Below are positions 6,553 through 15,003 of a stretch of 21,090 nt of DNA, in pieces. Position numbers and translations under genes: made by a program. The notes beneath the pieces are model-generated. The model saw only the letters and a list, made by a program, of their open reading frames with translations, was not told the origin of the DNA and made no database searches. The number at the start of each line of letters is the position of its first letter. Position 1 is the first letter of the stretch. Source of the stretch: a virus; IMG/VR virus record IMGVR_UViG_3300031758_000688, positions 1 through 21,090 of that record. The stretch is one strand, 5' to 3'.

Positions 6553-8212
6553 AACTACCATCGTAGTCACGGCCGAAGACCGTGCGTCGGCCGTATTTCG
6601 TGGCGTGCGTGGTAGCGTTGAATCCGCCGCAGCGTCATTCGCTTCGTTTGGCGCTGCCTTTGCTGGCCTTGGCGGCGGCGCCGCTTTGGCTGGTTTACGT
6701 TCGCTGGTGTCGTCTATTGACGACCTTGACGAGGCCGCGCAAGGACTTGGCCTTACTGCTGTTCAGCTATCCAATTTACAGCAGGCGGCGCGCGAGTCTG
6801 GCGTTAGCGCTGAGCAGTTCGGCACCGCCATTACCCGGCTTAATGTTCGTCTGGGTGAGGCCGCAAGCGGGAACGAAGAGGCGGCGCAGCTTTTCAAGGC
6901 CTTTGGCGTTGCTGTCAAAACGGCCGGCGGTTCTATCCGCCCAGTCGATGACGTGCTGCGCGATCTCGCCGGCCGGTTTAGTCAGCTAGAAGACGGTCCG
7001 GCAAAGGCTGCGCTGGCCGTTGACTTGTTTGGCCGAAGTGGTGCGAAGTTAATCCCGCTACTCAATCAAGGCGCCGATGGGTTAGAGCGGTTTAGTGGTC
7101 TGACTAAGGACACCGTGACCGAAGCAGCCAAACTGCAAAAAGAGTTTGACGAGCTCGGCGCTACATTTGAACGGTTTAAGAACACCCTTGCGGGCGGGGT
7201 GTTGCCAGTCCTTAACGATACGATAGATGTCATTCGCCGACTCGACTTTGGCCGCGCGTTTAGCCAAATTTTGCCAGGCCGTATCCTCCAAGACCTTAAC
7301 AATCAGGTGCAAGAGGCTGCGGCCAGGCAACGTCAATTGCGCGAGGCGCTGGCTTTGGGTGCGGGCCAGTACAGCAACGAAGGCCGCGCCGCATTGCAAA
7401 GTGCTGATGGCGTCCTTGTAAACGCAAGGGCCAAGCGAGAAAACACTCGAGCCACGCGAGAAAACAAAGACGCCAACAAGGAATTATTTGACCAGTACGA
7501 GAAAGACATTGCAGTCCTGCGTGAGCGTTTTAGGCTGGAGCAGGACATCGCCCGAATCGTAAGCGAGCGCGAACGCCGTCTGGCCGATCTTACCGGCCGC
7601 AGCGCTGCCGAGCAGCAGGCGCGCGATCTTCAGTTGATTGACGATGCTCTATTCGAGGGGACTATCAGCCTCGAAGAATTCGAGGCCGCTTACAGCCGCA
7701 TTTTCGGCCTCAACAGCGAGGGCGCGCGCGGCCTAAAGGAAGTGACCAATGGAGTCGAAGAGCTTGCCCTTACGTTTGCAAGTAGCCTAGGGGACGCGAT
7801 TAGCTCGGGCCGTCTGGACATCGCAAGCTTTTTCGACGCCCTGTTAAAAGATCTACTCAAGCTGACCACGCAACTCTTGATCGTCAAGCCACTAGCAGAG
7901 GCGCTAAGGTCGGCTCTTGGCGACGGCGGGAGTCTCAGCGGTATTCTTGGCAGCATTGGCGGTGCGTTCGGTTTCGGCGGCGCTCGCGCCATGGGCGGCC
8001 CTGTGGCTGCCGGCATGGGCTACCTGGTAGGAGAACGTGGTCCCGAATTATTTGTCCCCCGCAGCAGTGGGCAGATTGTCCCCAACGGTGGCGGCGCCAT
8101 GAACATCAACGTTAATCTGCCTCCCGGCACAAACGTAACGAGGCAGACCGCTAATCAGATTGGCTTGGCCGTTGGCCGTCAGTTGTCGATGGCCGGACGG
8201 CGGAACGGATAA
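6542..8212 (+). CDS. Tail tape measure protein
   Basis: This 556-residue protein sets tail length. It has a hydrophobic Gly- and Ala-rich segment at about 30-57, then the typical tape-measure domain with AAQGLGLTAVQLSNLQQAA, and the hallmark GPAKAALAVDLFGRSGAKLI at about 152-171. A long charged coiled-coil region follows (about 270-360, including repeated KRENTRATRENKD). The C-terminus has the conserved GGPVAAGMGYLVGERGPELF near residue 487, typical of tape measures. It is short for the family (lambda gpH is 853 residues). At roughly 0.15 nm per residue the tail would be near 80-85 nm, which is an estimate only. The ATG overlaps the end of the frameshifted chaperone. One other open frame at 6335-6529 in front of it is not a gene. 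Confidence 0.92.
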   Translation: MTNKTTIVVTAEDRASAVFRGVRGSVESAAASFASFGAAFAGLGGGAALAGLRSLVSSIDDLDEAAQGLGLTAVQLSNLQQAARESGVSAEQFGTAITRLNVRLGEAASGNEEAAQLFKAFGVAVKTAGGSIRPVDDVLRDLAGRFSQLEDGPAKAALAVDLFGRSGAKLIPLLNQGADGLERFSGLTKDTVTEAAKLQKEFDELGATFERFKNTLAGGVLPVLNDTIDVIRRLDFGRAFSQILPGRILQDLNNQVQEAAARQRQLREALALGAGQYSNEGRAALQSADGVLVNARAKRENTRATRENKDANKELFDQYEKDIAVLRERFRLEQDIARIVSERERRLADLTGRSAAEQQARDLQLIDDALFEGTISLEEFEAAYSRIFGLNSEGARGLKEVTNGVEELALTFASSLGDAISSGRLDIASFFDALLKDLLKLTTQLLIVKPLAEALRSALGDGGSLSGILGSIGGAFGFGGARAMGGPVAAGMGYLVGERGPELFVPRSSGQIVPNGGGAMNINVNLPPGTNVTRQTANQIGLAVGRQLSMAGRRNG

Positions 8213-8215
8213 CCC

Positions 8216-9118
8216 ATGACCTTCATGGAAAGCCCGCGATTCCCTGAGCGGATATCGGTGCAAGCCAGTGGTGGGCCGGGGTACAGCACGGACATCATTA
8301 CCGTTCGCGCCGGGTTCGAGAGTCGAAACATCAACTGGTCACAAGCCAGGGCTCGATACGACATTAGCCACAGCCCAAGAACCGAAGCGCAAAAGGATGA
8401 GCTGCTCGCATTTTTTCGCATGATGCGCGGCGCGGCTTATGGGTTCAGGTTCCGTGATTGGTCTGATTATCGAGTTGCATCGACCGCTGGCGTTTTGCAA
8501 CCGTTCCTGGGCACAATTGACCAGGGCACGCTTGGAACAGGTGACGGCGTAGCAACCTACCAGCTCATGCGTCGTTATGGGTCCGGCACGTTTGCGGAGG
8601 CTCGCCGAATTCGCAAGCCGGTCTCCGGGACAGTTATTGTTTTGCGCAACGGATCGCCGGTCACAGTTGGCTCGGCGAACGGCAATATCTCAATTGACAC
8701 TACGACTGGCGTGATCACGTTTGTCAATGACCAGAATCGCGTAATCAATACGCACACCGTAGGCGCATCGCACGCCATGACGCTGGCAACCGCCTTTGCG
8801 CCTAATCTTGCCGTTGGCGGCCGCATATGGATTGAGGGTGTGACCGGCACCGCTGCAACCATTCTGAACGGGCGCAGCCATGCGGTGACCGGTGTGGGTG
8901 GGGCTAACATTACGATTAGCACCTCAACCACTGGACTCACTGCCACTGGAGGGACGGCTAGATTTTTCCCTCAGCCGACAGACGCCCTTACGTGGTCTGG
9001 TGAGTTCGACGTCCCGGTCCGCTTTGAATCCGACGAAGCGCGCATACAAATTATCGACCGCACTCAAAATGAACTGCTCTACAGTTGGCAGACCAATTTG
9101 ATCGAGCTGCGCACGTGA
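8216..9118 (+). CDS. Tail-tip protein, DUF2460 (GTA gp12-like)
   Basis: The protein of 300 residues carries the DUF2460/TIGR02217 signature: FPERISVQASGGPGYSTDII, then SRNINWSQARARYDI, EAQKDELLAFFRMMRGAAYG and FRFRDWSDY. It ends with the usual EFDVPVRFESDEARI and LIELRT. In gene transfer agents the equivalent is the distal tail protein next to the tube. Typical members have about 210 residues. The extra length lies at about 172-250, where an FCCH-like beta module (GRIWIEGVTGTAATILNGRS) interrupts the domain. The ATG is 3 bases after the tape measure stop, with no strong Shine-Dalgarno sequence; ATG at 8225 is an alternative. The stop overlaps the next start (GTGA). Confidence 0.88.
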   Translation: MTFMESPRFPERISVQASGGPGYSTDIITVRAGFESRNINWSQARARYDISHSPRTEAQKDELLAFFRMMRGAAYGFRFRDWSDYRVASTAGVLQPFLGTIDQGTLGTGDGVATYQLMRRYGSGTFAEARRIRKPVSGTVIVLRNGSPVTVGSANGNISIDTTTGVITFVNDQNRVINTHTVGASHAMTLATAFAPNLAVGGRIWIEGVTGTAATILNGRSHAVTGVGGANITISTSTTGLTATGGTARFFPQPTDALTWSGEFDVPVRFESDEARIQIIDRTQNELLYSWQTNLIELRT

Positions 9119-9957
9119 AGAGCATTTCTGCTGGTCTACTTAGTCATATCGCACAGCCGGTCACGACGATCAGGACCATAGTCCGCGTCACTCGCAGAGA
9201 TCAACAGGTATTCGGATTCACCGACTCGGATATTGATATCTCGTATAGCGGCGTGCTTTACAAAGCCGCAACCGGTGCCAGCGCGTCAGCGGTTGAATCC
9301 ACCTCCGACCTGGCAACGGATAACCTTGACGTGCTCGGACTGTTGAGCGGGCCAGATATCACCGAGGCCGACCTAGAGGCGGGCTTGTGGGATGGCGCCC
9401 AGGTGCGGGTGTCTCACGTTAATGTTTCTGACCTGACCCAGGGCGAGATGGTCCTGCGCGTTGGGCAATTCGGCGAGGTCTCTCGATCAAAGGGCTCGTG
9501 GCAGGTCGAGGTTAGGGGGTTGATGAACGCGCTACAGCGGACCATCACCCGGACCTATTTACCGACCTGCGATGCGGACCTGGGTGACTCTAGGTGCGGC
9601 GTCAATCTGGCCGGAGTAACCGGGACAGGGACTGTCACGTCGGTCACTGATAACCGGCAGTTTGTTGCGTCTGCCCTCGTCGGTGCGGTAGATGTTTATG
9701 CTGGAGGTCGTTTGACGTGGACCTCGGGGCAAAACGCCGGGCGTCAAATGGAGGTCCGATCAAATACGGGCTCTGGCGGCGTCACGTTGTTTTTGCCCAT
9801 GCCGTCTAACGTTTTGATCGGCGATCAATTCTCGGTCGTCCAGGGCTGCAACAAAACGACGGACCATTGTAAAGTCAAGTTCAACAACCTCGTTAACTTC
9901 CGGGGCTTCCCTCACGTCCCGGGGGTCGATAAGACCTTACGTTACGGTGGCACGTAA
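9115..9957 (+). CDS. Tail hub protein, DUF2163 (GTA gp13-like), four Cys
   Basis: A 280-residue protein of the DUF2163/TIGR02218 family, which forms a tail-tip hub in gene transfer agents and related siphoviruses. I start it at GTG 9115, giving MKSISAGLLSHIAQPVTT, which matches the family opening and overlaps the previous TGA as GTGA. An ATG at 9085 in the same frame would add ten residues inside the DUF2460 gene. The N-terminal domain has TRRDQQVFGFTDSDIDISYS, as usual. Four Cys at residues 152, 161, 245 and 252 (TCDADLGDSRCG and QGCNKTTDHCK) sit where homologues and lambda gpL bind an iron-sulfur cluster. Cluster binding here is an inference from the family. Stop and next start overlap as TAATG. 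Confidence 0.88.
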   Translation: MKSISAGLLSHIAQPVTTIRTIVRVTRRDQQVFGFTDSDIDISYSGVLYKAATGASASAVESTSDLATDNLDVLGLLSGPDITEADLEAGLWDGAQVRVSHVNVSDLTQGEMVLRVGQFGEVSRSKGSWQVEVRGLMNALQRTITRTYLPTCDADLGDSRCGVNLAGVTGTGTVTSVTDNRQFVASALVGAVDVYAGGRLTWTSGQNAGRQMEVRSNTGSGGVTLFLPMPSNVLIGDQFSVVQGCNKTTDHCKVKFNNLVNFRGFPHVPGVDKTLRYGGT

Positions 9958-10391
9958 TGGCGAGCCGGGGTGACATTGTGCAAGCTGCCCGCGGCTGGAT
10001 TGGCACGCGCTGGCAGCATCAAGCCAGTGTCAAGGGGGCGGCTTGTGATTGTGTGGGTTTAATCGCGGGGGTGGCAAAAGAGGTCGGACTCATTGCGTCC
10101 ATCACTCTCCCGCCGTATGATCGTCAGGCCGATGGCCGGTCAATGATTGATCTTTGTACCCGTTACATGACCCGCATCAATATTTCCGACCTAGATGCTG
10201 GCGATGTTGCCGTGATGCGGTTCGATCAAAACCCAACTCACCTAGCGTTTGTTGCCCCGTATCTGTACGGCGGCTTTTCGGTCATTCACGCAAGCGCTCC
10301 CGCGCGTGCGGTAGTTGAGCATCAACTAGACGACACGTGGCGCTCGAGGATCGTCGCAGCGTTCTCTTTGCCCGGGGTTGCAGGTGAGTGA
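9957..10391 (+). CDS. Tail-associated NlpC/P60 peptidase (GTA gp14-like)
   Basis: This 144-residue protein is a single NlpC/P60 cysteine peptidase domain of the phage TIGR02219 type, placed exactly where gene transfer agents carry it, after the DUF2163 hub. The family cleaves peptide bonds in peptidoglycan and helps the tail tip cross the wall. The nucleophile is predicted to be Cys32 in the motif CDCVGL, with His95 (NPTHLAF) as catalytic partner and His111 (VIHAS) as possible third residue. The tryptophan-rich opening ARGWIGTRWQHQ is typical. There is no signal peptide, as expected for a virion component. Its end overlaps the start of the central tail protein by eight bases. Confidence 0.9.
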   Translation: MASRGDIVQAARGWIGTRWQHQASVKGAACDCVGLIAGVAKEVGLIASITLPPYDRQADGRSMIDLCTRYMTRINISDLDAGDVAVMRFDQNPTHLAFVAPYLYGGFSVIHASAPARAVVEHQLDDTWRSRIVAAFSLPGVAGE

Positions 10392-13300
10392 TTCAATCGC
10401 ACGGACTGGACTGACTCTAATCGGTCAGGCGGCCGGCGCTGCATTGGGCGGCCCGTTCGGCGCGGCCATTGGTTCCGCCATCGGCAATGCTGCCGGGTGG
10501 TGGTTGTTCCCGGAAGAGATTGTCTCCCAAGGGCCACGGCTTAGTGAGCTGTCGGTCCAGTCAAGCACGCTCGGTTTGACGATCCCCGTCGTTTATGGAT
10601 CGTGGAGGCTGGCCGGCAACATCATATGGTCAACCGATCTAATCGAAACCCGAACCGAACGGGACGCCGGGGGTAAAGGCGGCCCTAGTCAAACAGCGGT
10701 TGAGTACTCATACCGCGCAAGCTTTGCCGTGGGCCTGTGCGAAGGTCCAATCTCTGGGGTGCTCCGAATTTGGGCAGACTCTCGCCTCGTCTACGACGTG
10801 AGCGAGACGGCAGACGCCGAGGCAATCACCGGGAGTATTCGAGTCGGCGAGTCTATGACAGTCTATGTCGGCTCCAACACTCAACTCCCCGACCCGACAA
10901 TCGAGACGGCTCTCGGCGTTGGCAACGTGCCAGCATACAGAGGCTTAGCGTATGTGGTTTTCCGCGACCTTGAGCTGGCGGATTTTGGCAACCGCATACC
11001 CAATTTAACATTTGAGGTAGTCGAAAGCGGCAGTATCGCTCCGGGTTTCCGAGTGCTTTCGACGGAATTTAACTCGCCGATCTCAAAGGCGATTCCACAA
11101 ACTGTTATATGCGGATTTTCTAACGGAGTTATTCGTATTGCTGAACAGCCCAGGACTCTCAACAAATTGATAGCCCCTCCGGTTTGGCTTTACGACTATA
11201 CGGGAAACTACATTGGGTCATCGCACCTAACAAGTGCAGACATATACCTCCCTTCGTTTTACCAGGAGTTTGATTTTGGCGTATGGCGCCTTGGAGAAAC
11301 CGGGAATCTAAACTGGAATGCAAACGACCCAGAAAGGCCAGAGTTGTATTTGACTGGCTGGGAAAACGACAACGATAAAAAATTGATAGTCGGCACGCCG
11401 ATTGAAGGAAAACTAATCGTCGCTTTAATCGCTTGTGTTGATTTTGCCCATTACGTTGTATTGACCAGTACCATTGCGAATGGGCCTGCAACAGAGTTTT
11501 TTTTGTTTCGTTACAACGGCATTTCTATTGATGTTGTTAAAAGCGGGACGACAAGTTTTTTAAACGGCGAAGATCGCGTCGCATTTGGATTGTCTCCGGT
11601 AACTCAAAGGTCTGGCCGTAAAGAAGTCGCAATGATGGAAAGCGACTTAGAGCATATATGGTGCACACCTTCAGCTTATGGGGAGGATACTGGCGTAGGC
11701 GTTTACAAAATAGGCAGGGACAATGTTTTACGCCGGCACATGCTTTTTTACTCTAGCGAACCGCCTAACCGCCCGTCTCTGCCGGCCAGTTTCGATGCTG
11801 ACTACATTTCAATTTATGCGGATCGCGGGTTGTGTTGTATTACAGGTGACACCTCAAATAGTTCACCGCCGGCTAAGCGACATATCTACATCTACAGCCG
11901 TTTAAGCGGCGGGCCATCGACCACTAGGACTGTGGGCGGTGTGGTTTCTGCGCTGGCGCAAAGGGCTGGCTTGACGGCTGGTCAATTGGATACAGCCACT
12001 CTCACAGACCCCGTTGTCGGATATGGCCTGTCTCAATCTCAAACGGCCCGGTCGGCAATTGAAGCCCTGTCAAGGGTGTATCCGTTTTTCGGTGTTGAGT
12101 CAGACGCCAAGCTGAGATTTTCACAACGCAACGGGAGCACTGTTGCGACCATCACGGCAGACGATCTCGGGGCATCGGCCACGGACGATACGGTTGATCT
12201 GATCGAAAGTTCTCGCTCCCAAGAAACTGACCTGCCTGCGCGTCTCACTCTGCGCTATAGAAGCACAGGGGCCGACTATCAGGTGAGCGCACAAAGCGCT
12301 AGGCGGATGACCACCGGCAGCGAGCAGGTGATCGAATTGGATATCCCTGTTGCCCTGACCGATCAGCGCGCAGCCGATGCCGCTCAAATACTGTTGACCG
12401 AAGCGTGGGTCGCTCGCAACCAGCGCAAGTTTTCGACAACTCGTAAATGGTCGCACCTCGAGCCGGGCGACATTGTTTCGCTAGTTACGCCTGCCGCTAA
12501 TTTTAGTGTCCGCATTGTTCGCAAGTCGGAGTCCGGACCTCTAGTCAATTTCGAGGCGGTCGACCATTCCGGGGTCGTGTACTCGGCAACTGCCACTCCG
12601 GGTCTAACGCCTCCCGGGGTCGGCATTACCATTCCGGCGATGACCCACCTCGAAGTTATGAACCTGCCGGCACTGAGGGCAGAAGATGATGACGGAGGTG
12701 TATACGCTGCGGTCTTTGCATTTGTGGGCGGCAGATGGAACGGCGCGGCCATCGAACGCAGACCGGCTAACTGGCCGGCGTGGGACTATCAGCTAAGCAT
12801 ATACACAAGCGGCACTATTGGCCGAATAGTTACGCCTTTCCCAAATTGGTCCGGTCCCAATGTGTGGGATATGAATAGCCAATTCGACGTAGAGTTGTTG
12901 AGTGGCACTTTATCGAGCGTGACTGAAATTGCCGTGCTGAACGGCGCAAACGTTGCCTGCATTGGAGACGAGGTTGTCCAATTCCGGGACGCGACTTTAA
13001 TCAGCGGCACAACGTATCGTCTTAAAGGGTTGCTTAGAGCAAGGCGTGCCACGAATGACGTGGCGACCGCGCATTTAGAGGGCGAGCGCTTTGTATTGCT
13101 CACGCCTCAGACCGTTAGGCGCATACAAGTTGATGCGATTGATGACCGCGGACAATGGATATACGCAGCAAACACTTTAGGCGGCCGTCGAGATGCATCG
13201 TACTACCAGACGGTCAGACATGAAGCCCGGGCGCTGCGGCCTCTAAGTCCTGTTTTTCTCTCGGCTGTCCGCGGGGAGAATAATGTCTACGTGATCCGAT

Positions 13301-14136
13301 GGACGCGAAGGGCAAGGATAAACGCCGCGTGGGAGGATGGGAGGGACGTTCCGCTCGACGAGGACAAAGAGGTCTACGACGTGGAGGTAACAACTGCCAA
13401 CGGAGACATTCGGATTTTCTACCTGCCCGATTTGATTGGGCGGCGGTCATGGGAGATCCCCATCGAAACGCAAATCGCAACGACCAGTTTTCCGTGGCAG
13501 ACGGTACGCCTAAAAGTATGGCAGAAGTCCAGTAGGTACGGGCGAGGGGAAATTGCAGACGCCGTAATCAGCGCTTCGCTTTTGCCCTTCACTCGCGATT
13601 GGAACGACAGCTCGTTAGCTGGTCATACCCTATTTGGAAATGGACCGCCTACTCATTCAATTAATAGTCTGCGTTATGCGCTTAATGCTGGATCATTTGG
13701 TCGAGGCTGGAGCCGACTGGACACGGCCTTGGGCGCCGCGGATTTTGCGCTAGAGGTGGACTGCACAAATCAAACCGGAGCTGGGTGGCAAGGGGTGATT
13801 TACAGGACAACTGCATGGTCTAGTAGTTTTGGCTCGTATGCGTATGCAGCCATGTTCATTCCGGACACTGGTGGTATTCGGCTTGATCTAAAAAGAGGCG
13901 TCAACAATACTTCGGGCGGCACAGAAAACGATCTGGCTTCAATTTTGATTACTGGCCCAACGGTTGGCACATTCCGTATGCGCATTGAGGTCAGCGGAAC
14001 CCTGCATAGAGTTTTAATCAACGGAATTCAGCGCATCTCTGTTACTGACATCAATTTCACCGGCGCTGGTCAGTTCGCCTTGTACTCCACTCTCGCGACT
14101 AGCGTTTTCTTCGACAACCTGCGGATTGATTACTAA
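10384..14136 (+). CDS. Central tail-tip / host-specificity protein (GTA gp15-like)
   Basis: A very large (1250 residues) tail-tip protein. I start at GTG 10384, with GGGG six bases upstream; a TTG at 10378 in frame is less likely. Residues 9-45 form a Gly-zipper hydrophobic stretch ending GWWLFPEE. Residues 45-215 hold the domain with LGLTIPVVYGSWRLAGNIIW and GLAYVVFRDLELADFGNRIP, matching the phage tail protein family with gene transfer agent gp15 and J-like central fibres. About 220-515 is a distinct AT-richer segment of unknown fold. About 518-700 resumes the known domain (ALAQRAGL, IEALSRVYPFFGVESDAKL, WSHLEPGDIVSLVTP). About 750-1065 is beta-rich. The last ~180 residues look like a concanavalin-type lectin or LamG-like sandwich, suited to binding surface sugars. 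Its stop overlaps the next start (TAATG). Confidence 0.88.
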   Translation: MSDSIARTGLTLIGQAAGAALGGPFGAAIGSAIGNAAGWWLFPEEIVSQGPRLSELSVQSSTLGLTIPVVYGSWRLAGNIIWSTDLIETRTERDAGGKGGPSQTAVEYSYRASFAVGLCEGPISGVLRIWADSRLVYDVSETADAEAITGSIRVGESMTVYVGSNTQLPDPTIETALGVGNVPAYRGLAYVVFRDLELADFGNRIPNLTFEVVESGSIAPGFRVLSTEFNSPISKAIPQTVICGFSNGVIRIAEQPRTLNKLIAPPVWLYDYTGNYIGSSHLTSADIYLPSFYQEFDFGVWRLGETGNLNWNANDPERPELYLTGWENDNDKKLIVGTPIEGKLIVALIACVDFAHYVVLTSTIANGPATEFFLFRYNGISIDVVKSGTTSFLNGEDRVAFGLSPVTQRSGRKEVAMMESDLEHIWCTPSAYGEDTGVGVYKIGRDNVLRRHMLFYSSEPPNRPSLPASFDADYISIYADRGLCCITGDTSNSSPPAKRHIYIYSRLSGGPSTTRTVGGVVSALAQRAGLTAGQLDTATLTDPVVGYGLSQSQTARSAIEALSRVYPFFGVESDAKLRFSQRNGSTVATITADDLGASATDDTVDLIESSRSQETDLPARLTLRYRSTGADYQVSAQSARRMTTGSEQVIELDIPVALTDQRAADAAQILLTEAWVARNQRKFSTTRKWSHLEPGDIVSLVTPAANFSVRIVRKSESGPLVNFEAVDHSGVVYSATATPGLTPPGVGITIPAMTHLEVMNLPALRAEDDDGGVYAAVFAFVGGRWNGAAIERRPANWPAWDYQLSIYTSGTIGRIVTPFPNWSGPNVWDMNSQFDVELLSGTLSSVTEIAVLNGANVACIGDEVVQFRDATLISGTTYRLKGLLRARRATNDVATAHLEGERFVLLTPQTVRRIQVDAIDDRGQWIYAANTLGGRRDASYYQTVRHEARALRPLSPVFLSAVRGENNVYVIRWTRRARINAAWEDGRDVPLDEDKEVYDVEVTTANGDIRIFYLPDLIGRRSWEIPIETQIATTSFPWQTVRLKVWQKSSRYGRGEIADAVISASLLPFTRDWNDSSLAGHTLFGNGPPTHSINSLRYALNAGSFGRGWSRLDTALGAADFALEVDCTNQTGAGWQGVIYRTTAWSSSFGSYAYAAMFIPDTGGIRLDLKRGVNNTSGGTENDLASILITGPTVGTFRMRIEVSGTLHRVLINGIQRISVTDINFTGAGQFALYSTLATSVFFDNLRIDY

Positions 14137-14810
14137 TGGCTGACTCAAGTGGATCAAGCGGCGTCCCCGACTTTATCGTAGAGGGACAAAGTCAAAAGGA
14201 AGTCACGGCCAATGGCTACTTTGACGCATCAAGCCCGTCTATCCTATTCGGCCGTCGAGTCTCTACGACAGGTCTGCTGACCTGGGGCTTTTATGGCGGC
14301 GAAATGCTGGTCGACGGAGTGCTGACGGCAATCAATAATTCGTCGCTTGCCCTAACTGCCAGCGCCACGAATTTTGTCGAGGCAACCAGGGCGGGGTCGG
14401 TATCGAGCAACACCGCCGGATTCACGGCAGGCAGAATCCCACTCTATGAAGTGGTGACAAGCGCGGTCGCTGTGACGAGTTACACGGACCGGCGGGCCTG
14501 GGTGCAGCCGCTGCATGTAGCTGGGTTGCTCAGCCGCAGCATGACCGCGGACGCGAATATCACGCTCACCGCAGCCGAGGCGCGCAATCAGGTGTTGAGG
14601 TTTACCAGCGCGGTCAGCCTGACCACTACGCGAGACGTGATCGTCCCGCTGGCCCCTCAAATCTGGACGGTCAGTAATGAGACCACCGGAGCGCAGTCTC
14701 TGAGATTTATCGGAGCAACCGGCACCGGCATCACGGTGGCGAACGCGCGCCGCGCTATCATATTTTCGGACGGCACTAACATCGTTCGAGCAACCGCCGA
14801 TCAGGCATAG
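14136..14810 (+). CDS. Tail fibre-like protein after the central tail gene
   Basis: The protein has 224 residues. It opens with GVPDFIVEGQSQKEVTANGY, a motif of phage proteins that follow the tail-tip gene. The central part (TTGLTWGFYGG-like, here TTGLLTWGFYGGEMLVDG, then LTASATNFVEATRAGSVS and GRIPLYEVVTSAVAVTSYTD) is a beta-sandwich pattern very common among phage fibre or tip-attached proteins. The last 80 residues (NQVLRFTSAVSLTTTRDVIV, ATGTGITVANARRAIIFSDG) form a knob-like domain seen at the end of many such proteins. The start overlaps the previous stop. The role, probably receptor contact or fibre support, is inferred from family and position. Confidence 0.78.
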   Translation: MADSSGSSGVPDFIVEGQSQKEVTANGYFDASSPSILFGRRVSTTGLLTWGFYGGEMLVDGVLTAINNSSLALTASATNFVEATRAGSVSSNTAGFTAGRIPLYEVVTSAVAVTSYTDRRAWVQPLHVAGLLSRSMTADANITLTAAEARNQVLRFTSAVSLTTTRDVIVPLAPQIWTVSNETTGAQSLRFIGATGTGITVANARRAIIFSDGTNIVRATADQA

Positions 14811-14823
14811 ACGGAGACCAAAC

Positions 14824-15003
14824 ATGATGACTCGCATCCGCATGCGCATTGCCAGCATTCTGCGCCGGGTTGCTAATCGGCTTGATCCCTACGCCCCGGA
14901 GTCGCTGTCTTTCGTGGCGCCCAAGTACGCTCTACGCCCCTTGCGCGGCGGCGGACCAGTGCAAGACGACCCGCCGCCCCCGCCTCCGGCTGGCGCCAAC
15001 TAA
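14824..15003 (+). CDS. Small protein with basic helix and proline-run tail
   Basis: A 59-residue reading frame that I translated by hand. The first 20 residues (MMTRIRMRIASILRRVANRL) form a strongly basic amphipathic helix. The end is Gly-rich and then has six prolines in a row (DDPPPPPPAGAN). GGAG at 14813-14816 lies seven bases before the ATG, and its TAA overlaps the next ATG (TAATG at 15001-15005). That spacing and overlap argue that it is a real gene despite its size. The second codon is also ATG. No family recognised. A membrane-surface association is possible from the helix, but this is speculative. Confidence 0.6.
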   Translation: MMTRIRMRIASILRRVANRLDPYAPESLSFVAPKYALRPLRGGGPVQDDPPPPPPAGAN

